A stretch of DNA of 39,794 nt from a virus, in the IMG/VR virus record IMGVR_UViG_3300046796_000064, positions 1 to 39,794 of that record; one strand, given 5' to 3'. The position numbers were made by a program, and so were the translations under genes. Positions 37,247 to 39,794 of the stretch are shown here, piece by piece. How positions within the stretch are numbered: position 1 is the stretch's first letter; each line of letters starts with the position of its first letter. Below the pieces are notes generated by a model. It saw only the letters and a list, made by a program, of their open reading frames with translations, did no database searches and was not told where the DNA came from.

Positions 37247-38824
37247 TCAATATGCAAAGCAGCTCACCGCGAGGACATCATTATCTACCCAGACGGCGGT
37301 GCCTGAGATATCAGTATAGTTCTGAAGGGCTGCATGGGTCGTATCGGAGCCGGTGGCCTTTTGTTTGGTCTGGGAGACGGTGGTACTGGTCGTGGTTATG
37401 TCAGTGGCATAGCAATTCCAACCAGTAGTGGCAGTAGGGAGGCCAATGATTCCAGTCCCGGTATTGCTTGTCCCAACGTTGATTCGGAAGGCAGCGGTAC
37501 CGTTACTTGCGGTGACGGACGCGCCAGTTCCAAATCCCGATGATACGCTGGGTGCGGTTGCGGAAATCAATAAATTAGAGCTAATGTCGATGTCTTTGAA
37601 TGAAGATGGGTCGGCTACGGAAAAGAATGACCATTTTGTGGTACCTACGGCGGGATCTGCGTAAAATCCATACGTTGTCGTAGGGGCAGTTCCTGCACCA
37701 AAGTGAGACCTGAATCCATATACGGTTGTGACAGGAGTAGCGGAAGCAAATCCAGGCTTAAATTCAAAACCTGTTAAAGTTGCTGCTGTTCCAGCGCCTA
37801 TATCTACGTTTGCCTGATAACCAAATAAGTCACCACTTACTGCCCCGACTGCATCCTGAACTAATGCAGCCTGGTTAGAGGTTGCTCCGCCTACGCCCCC
37901 CGTTCCTTCGATATACACATTGCTTTGAGTTCCAAAAACTCCAGAACTAGCTTGATCGGCAGTCTGAAATGAGACCATGGTCTCCTGAGAAACAATATCA
38001 AATTTACCGTCGGGGCCATGATCCTCCATCACCGTATTTGATGCGGTCGTATTCGTGGCAGCGGCTATTGTACTGGTGTTCAGCACGTTGGCCTGAAGCG
38101 CACCAAGATTCCCGGCAAAAAGGAAATTGTTTTGCGTAAAGGCATTGAATGACGCGTCAGGAGAACCAGCTAGTAACATCGGACCGGTTTGCGTGGCACT
38201 GAATGGCGGTAGGGTAACAGTTGTATTGGCATCGGCTTTTGTTTTGATGGTTGCCTCAGCATTCGTGGCATCCCATACCAAATTCGCATCGCAGGTCAGC
38301 GTGTTGTTCGTTCCATTTTCATAAGCCACTCCGCCTGAAGTGGTGCAGGAGGTTATGGAACCACCTGAACCACCACCCGCACCTTCTGAGCGGGCAGAAG
38401 CGGTGGAAAGGTTAATCGCCGCAGCAACCGTGCCGCTGGTATATGTGGAAACCCGGATGCGGATACGCTGATAGCCGGTCACATTGGCTTGCCATGCAGC
38501 ACTAAGACCAGAGCCAGATTCCGCGGATGAAGTTACCGCTCCCGTGCCATCGCTTGCAGCAGCACTAATAGCCACCCACTTAGCATCTGCCACCTGTACG
38601 GTAAGGGGATCTGCGGAGGCTTCAAACTGAATAACCACATTCATTGTTCCCGATATTTTAAAGGTAGCGCCTCCAACGTTTTCGGGAACATTGAGAACCA
38701 AGCAGGACCTTGATTTACTGCAATCCGTGCTATCGGCATTCAAATTACCAGTAACACCGTTCTGTGCGAACGAGGGCGGTCCGAGTAAAGCCAGGAACAA
38801 AGACACGTACAGAATTTTCTTCAC
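37247..38824 (-). CDS. Exported tail-fibre-like protein
   Basis: The protein has 525 residues. MKKILYVSLFLALLGPPSFAQ is a Sec signal peptide (cleavage after FAQ). A Cys-containing beta domain (TDCSKSRSCLVLNV) follows, then a beta-rich middle with repeated YGF/YGY strands (GDLFGYQANVDIGAG, TVYGFRSHFGAG, TTYGFYADPAVG). The C-terminal domain has SSGFGTGASVTASNGTAAF, then TTGWNCYATDI and WVDNDVLAVSCFAY, a fibre-tip arrangement seen in environmental phages. Receptor or surface binding is inferred. Confidence 0.7.
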   Translation of the reverse strand: MKKILYVSLFLALLGPPSFAQNGVTGNLNADSTDCSKSRSCLVLNVPENVGGATFKISGTMNVVIQFEASADPLTVQVADAKWVAISAAASDGTGAVTSSAESGSGLSAAWQANVTGYQRIRIRVSTYTSGTVAAAINLSTASARSEGAGGGSGGSITSCTTSGGVAYENGTNNTLTCDANLVWDATNAEATIKTKADANTTVTLPPFSATQTGPMLLAGSPDASFNAFTQNNFLFAGNLGALQANVLNTSTIAAATNTTASNTVMEDHGPDGKFDIVSQETMVSFQTADQASSGVFGTQSNVYIEGTGGVGGATSNQAALVQDAVGAVSGDLFGYQANVDIGAGTAATLTGFEFKPGFASATPVTTVYGFRSHFGAGTAPTTTYGFYADPAVGTTKWSFFSVADPSSFKDIDISSNLLISATAPSVSSGFGTGASVTASNGTAAFRINVGTSNTGTGIIGLPTATTGWNCYATDITTTSTTVSQTKQKATGSDTTHAALQNYTDISGTAVWVDNDVLAVSCFAY

Positions 38825-38843
38825 TTGAAATTACTCCTTTCGA

Positions 38844-39794
38844 TTAGTTAACACTGGGAATGACTGTAATTTGGTAAGTGCTGTGCCCCGATCCGGTAGC
38901 GGGGGTAGCTGCAATGTCTGTGGTATCGAGGTTCATCACGCCTTTAAGCGTAAAGGTCTTAACGTCGCCATTCTGGTAGTCAACCGAACTGAATCCACCG
39001 AAAGAACTGGTCCCGATTCCTGAGTTGGATACGCCCGTTTCAGAAGCTGCCATTTGGTTGGTACCGTCATCTACCCACACAGTCATCGTGCGGTTGTTTA
39101 CGCTGTTGTGCTGGAAGAGCGAGTAAGAGATAAACACTCGGAATGGACCGCCCACAGAAGGGAAAGTGACTGCCTGGGTCGCAATGGTCGTGGTGCCCGT
39201 AGTGACCGTAATGCCCGATACGTTGTTGCTGTACACTGCGGGAATCGTCTGCGGAATAACTGCCCAACCTGCTACCGTGGGACTAGATGCTGTCAACACC
39301 TGATTAGCAGTGGGCGTTCCGCTGATCGTTACTCCGTTAATCGTGGCGCTTGTCTGAGCATTCATGGTTGTAAATACAGAGGTATTGGGTGCCGTGGTTC
39401 CAATCGGGCAGGGTGATGCCCAATCGCAACCGTCCAAGAGGTCAGCGTTCAGGTTGGTAACCTTGGTTGTGCTGGCAACGATAAGGGGAGGTGTGCCAGT
39501 GCCTACCGTAGATTGGAACTGATTAGCGACAATGGTCCCGGTAAACGTGGGAGATCCTGAGAAGTTGGGATTCCCTGTAAAAGTACCGTTCATGGAACCG
39601 CCAGCGTTCATATTCACAGCGCCGTTGAAGTTGGTGGTTCCGTTGAATGTATTGGTGCCAGTGAACGTGTTGTTTCCATTCAGGAATATGCCAACCTGGA
39701 AGTTATCCACCGTCCATTGCAGATTGGAAGGCGATCCACAAGTCCCACCGCCAGCCAGAACTACCTTATATGCCGGAGATTCCCACCAGATATT
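38844..39794 (-). CDS. Secreted tail-fibre-like protein, C-terminal part (starts at 425 across the ends)
   Basis: This is the C-terminal part of the 409-residue protein whose signal peptide lies at 425-340. Repeated short strands NTFTGTNTFNGTTNFNGAVN and GSPTFTGTIVANQ lead to DLLDGCDWASPCPIGTTAPN, a short fibre segment with a Cys pair. The domain ending AGWAVIPQT and VYSNNVSGITVTTGTTTIAT is a beta-sandwich tip (FRVFISYSLFQHNSVNNRTM). A GTG at 39710 could be mistaken for a start, but it lies in the middle of the open frame. Confidence 0.78.
   Translation of the reverse strand, partial: NIWWESPAYKVVLAGGGTCGSPSNLQWTVDNFQVGIFLNGNNTFTGTNTFNGTTNFNGAVNMNAGGSMNGTFTGNPNFSGSPTFTGTIVANQFQSTVGTGTPPLIVASTTKVTNLNADLLDGCDWASPCPIGTTAPNTSVFTTMNAQTSATINGVTISGTPTANQVLTASSPTVAGWAVIPQTIPAVYSNNVSGITVTTGTTTIATQAVTFPSVGGPFRVFISYSLFQHNSVNNRTMTVWVDDGTNQMAASETGVSNSGIGTSSFGGFSSVDYQNGDVKTFTLKGVMNLDTTDIAATPATGSGHSTYQITVIPSVN
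39649..39794. repeat. Direct terminal repeat, right copy
   Basis: Repeats 1-146 with one base difference (39775 G, 127 T). It covers the part of the fibre gene just after its signal-peptide domain. Confidence 0.93.

Noticed and set aside
38844-39710. Fibre gene starting at GTG 39710 as an independent gene
   Set aside because: Joining the window ends shows the frame continues upstream to a signal peptide at 425; the GTG is internal.
1-39794. Prophage or temperate lifestyle
   Set aside because: No integrase, excisionase, C1-type repressor or attachment site could be recognised; the RHH protein alone does not show lysogeny.
1-39794. CRISPR array, tRNA genes or insertion sequence
   Set aside because: No regularly spaced repeats, no tRNA-like T-arm motifs with cloverleaf pairing and no transposase were noticed by eye. 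The short junction repeats at 28.6-29.6 kb are not CRISPR-like.

Overview
This window looks like one complete circular genome of an uncultivated tailed phage with a P22-like (podovirus-type) virion. The first 146 bases repeat at the end with a single difference, so the unique circle is about 39,648 bp, and one tail-fibre gene runs across the artificial ends. No integrase, lysogeny repressor, tRNA, DNA polymerase, primase or replicative helicase was recognised. That suggests a lytic phage that depends on host replication. The encoded outer-membrane-type barrel and lipoprotein suggest a Gram-negative host. Acidobacteriota or a similar soil or sediment lineage is only a guess from protein style.

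Layout on the circle: two long, nearly uninterrupted arms diverge near 21.44-21.65 kb and converge near 32.26-32.30 kb. The leftward arm (minus strand, 21440 down to 1, then 39794 down to 32295) is the late arm. In order it carries four small genes, terS and terL, small conserved proteins, a GroES-like co-chaperonin, portal, scaffold, P22-type coat protein, beta-helix and other head proteins, gp4-like and gp10-like neck proteins, fibre proteins, a GNAT acetyltransferase, and three ejection-type proteins (the last with an FtsH/M41-like HEAGH zinc-protease domain). Across the origin it continues with four large exported proteins, a fibronectin-III protein, holin candidates, an M15 endolysin, a metallophosphoesterase and small secreted or zinc-ribbon proteins.

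The rightward arm (plus strand, 21666 to 32239) is the early arm. It has consensus-like promoters, a dense run of very small zinc-ribbon and membrane proteins, a ribbon-helix-helix regulator, an ERF single-strand annealing protein, an HNH protein, a replisome-organiser C-terminal-like protein, a possible helicase loader, a PD-(D/E)XK-like nuclease and an ASCH protein. A block of small cassettes follows, joined by near-identical repeats that carry ribosome-binding sites. The arm ends with a mosaic coiled-coil protein, a lipoprotein and a small partner. One leftward gene (22100-22411) interrupts it.

The most unusual features are: (i) a set of fibre-like and barrel proteins with Sec-type signal peptides, unexpected for virion proteins and suggesting a phage-encoded cell-surface or periplasmic system; (ii) the M41-like peptidase domain without its AAA+ ATPase in an ejection-type protein; (iii) the repeat-linked cassettes; (iv) about a dozen zinc-ribbon mini-proteins; and (v) structured non-coding gaps beside terminase, coat and replication genes. 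Many genes are coupled by 1-4 nt overlaps, and TTG or GTG starts are frequent, including TTG for the coat protein behind a near-perfect ribosome-binding site.
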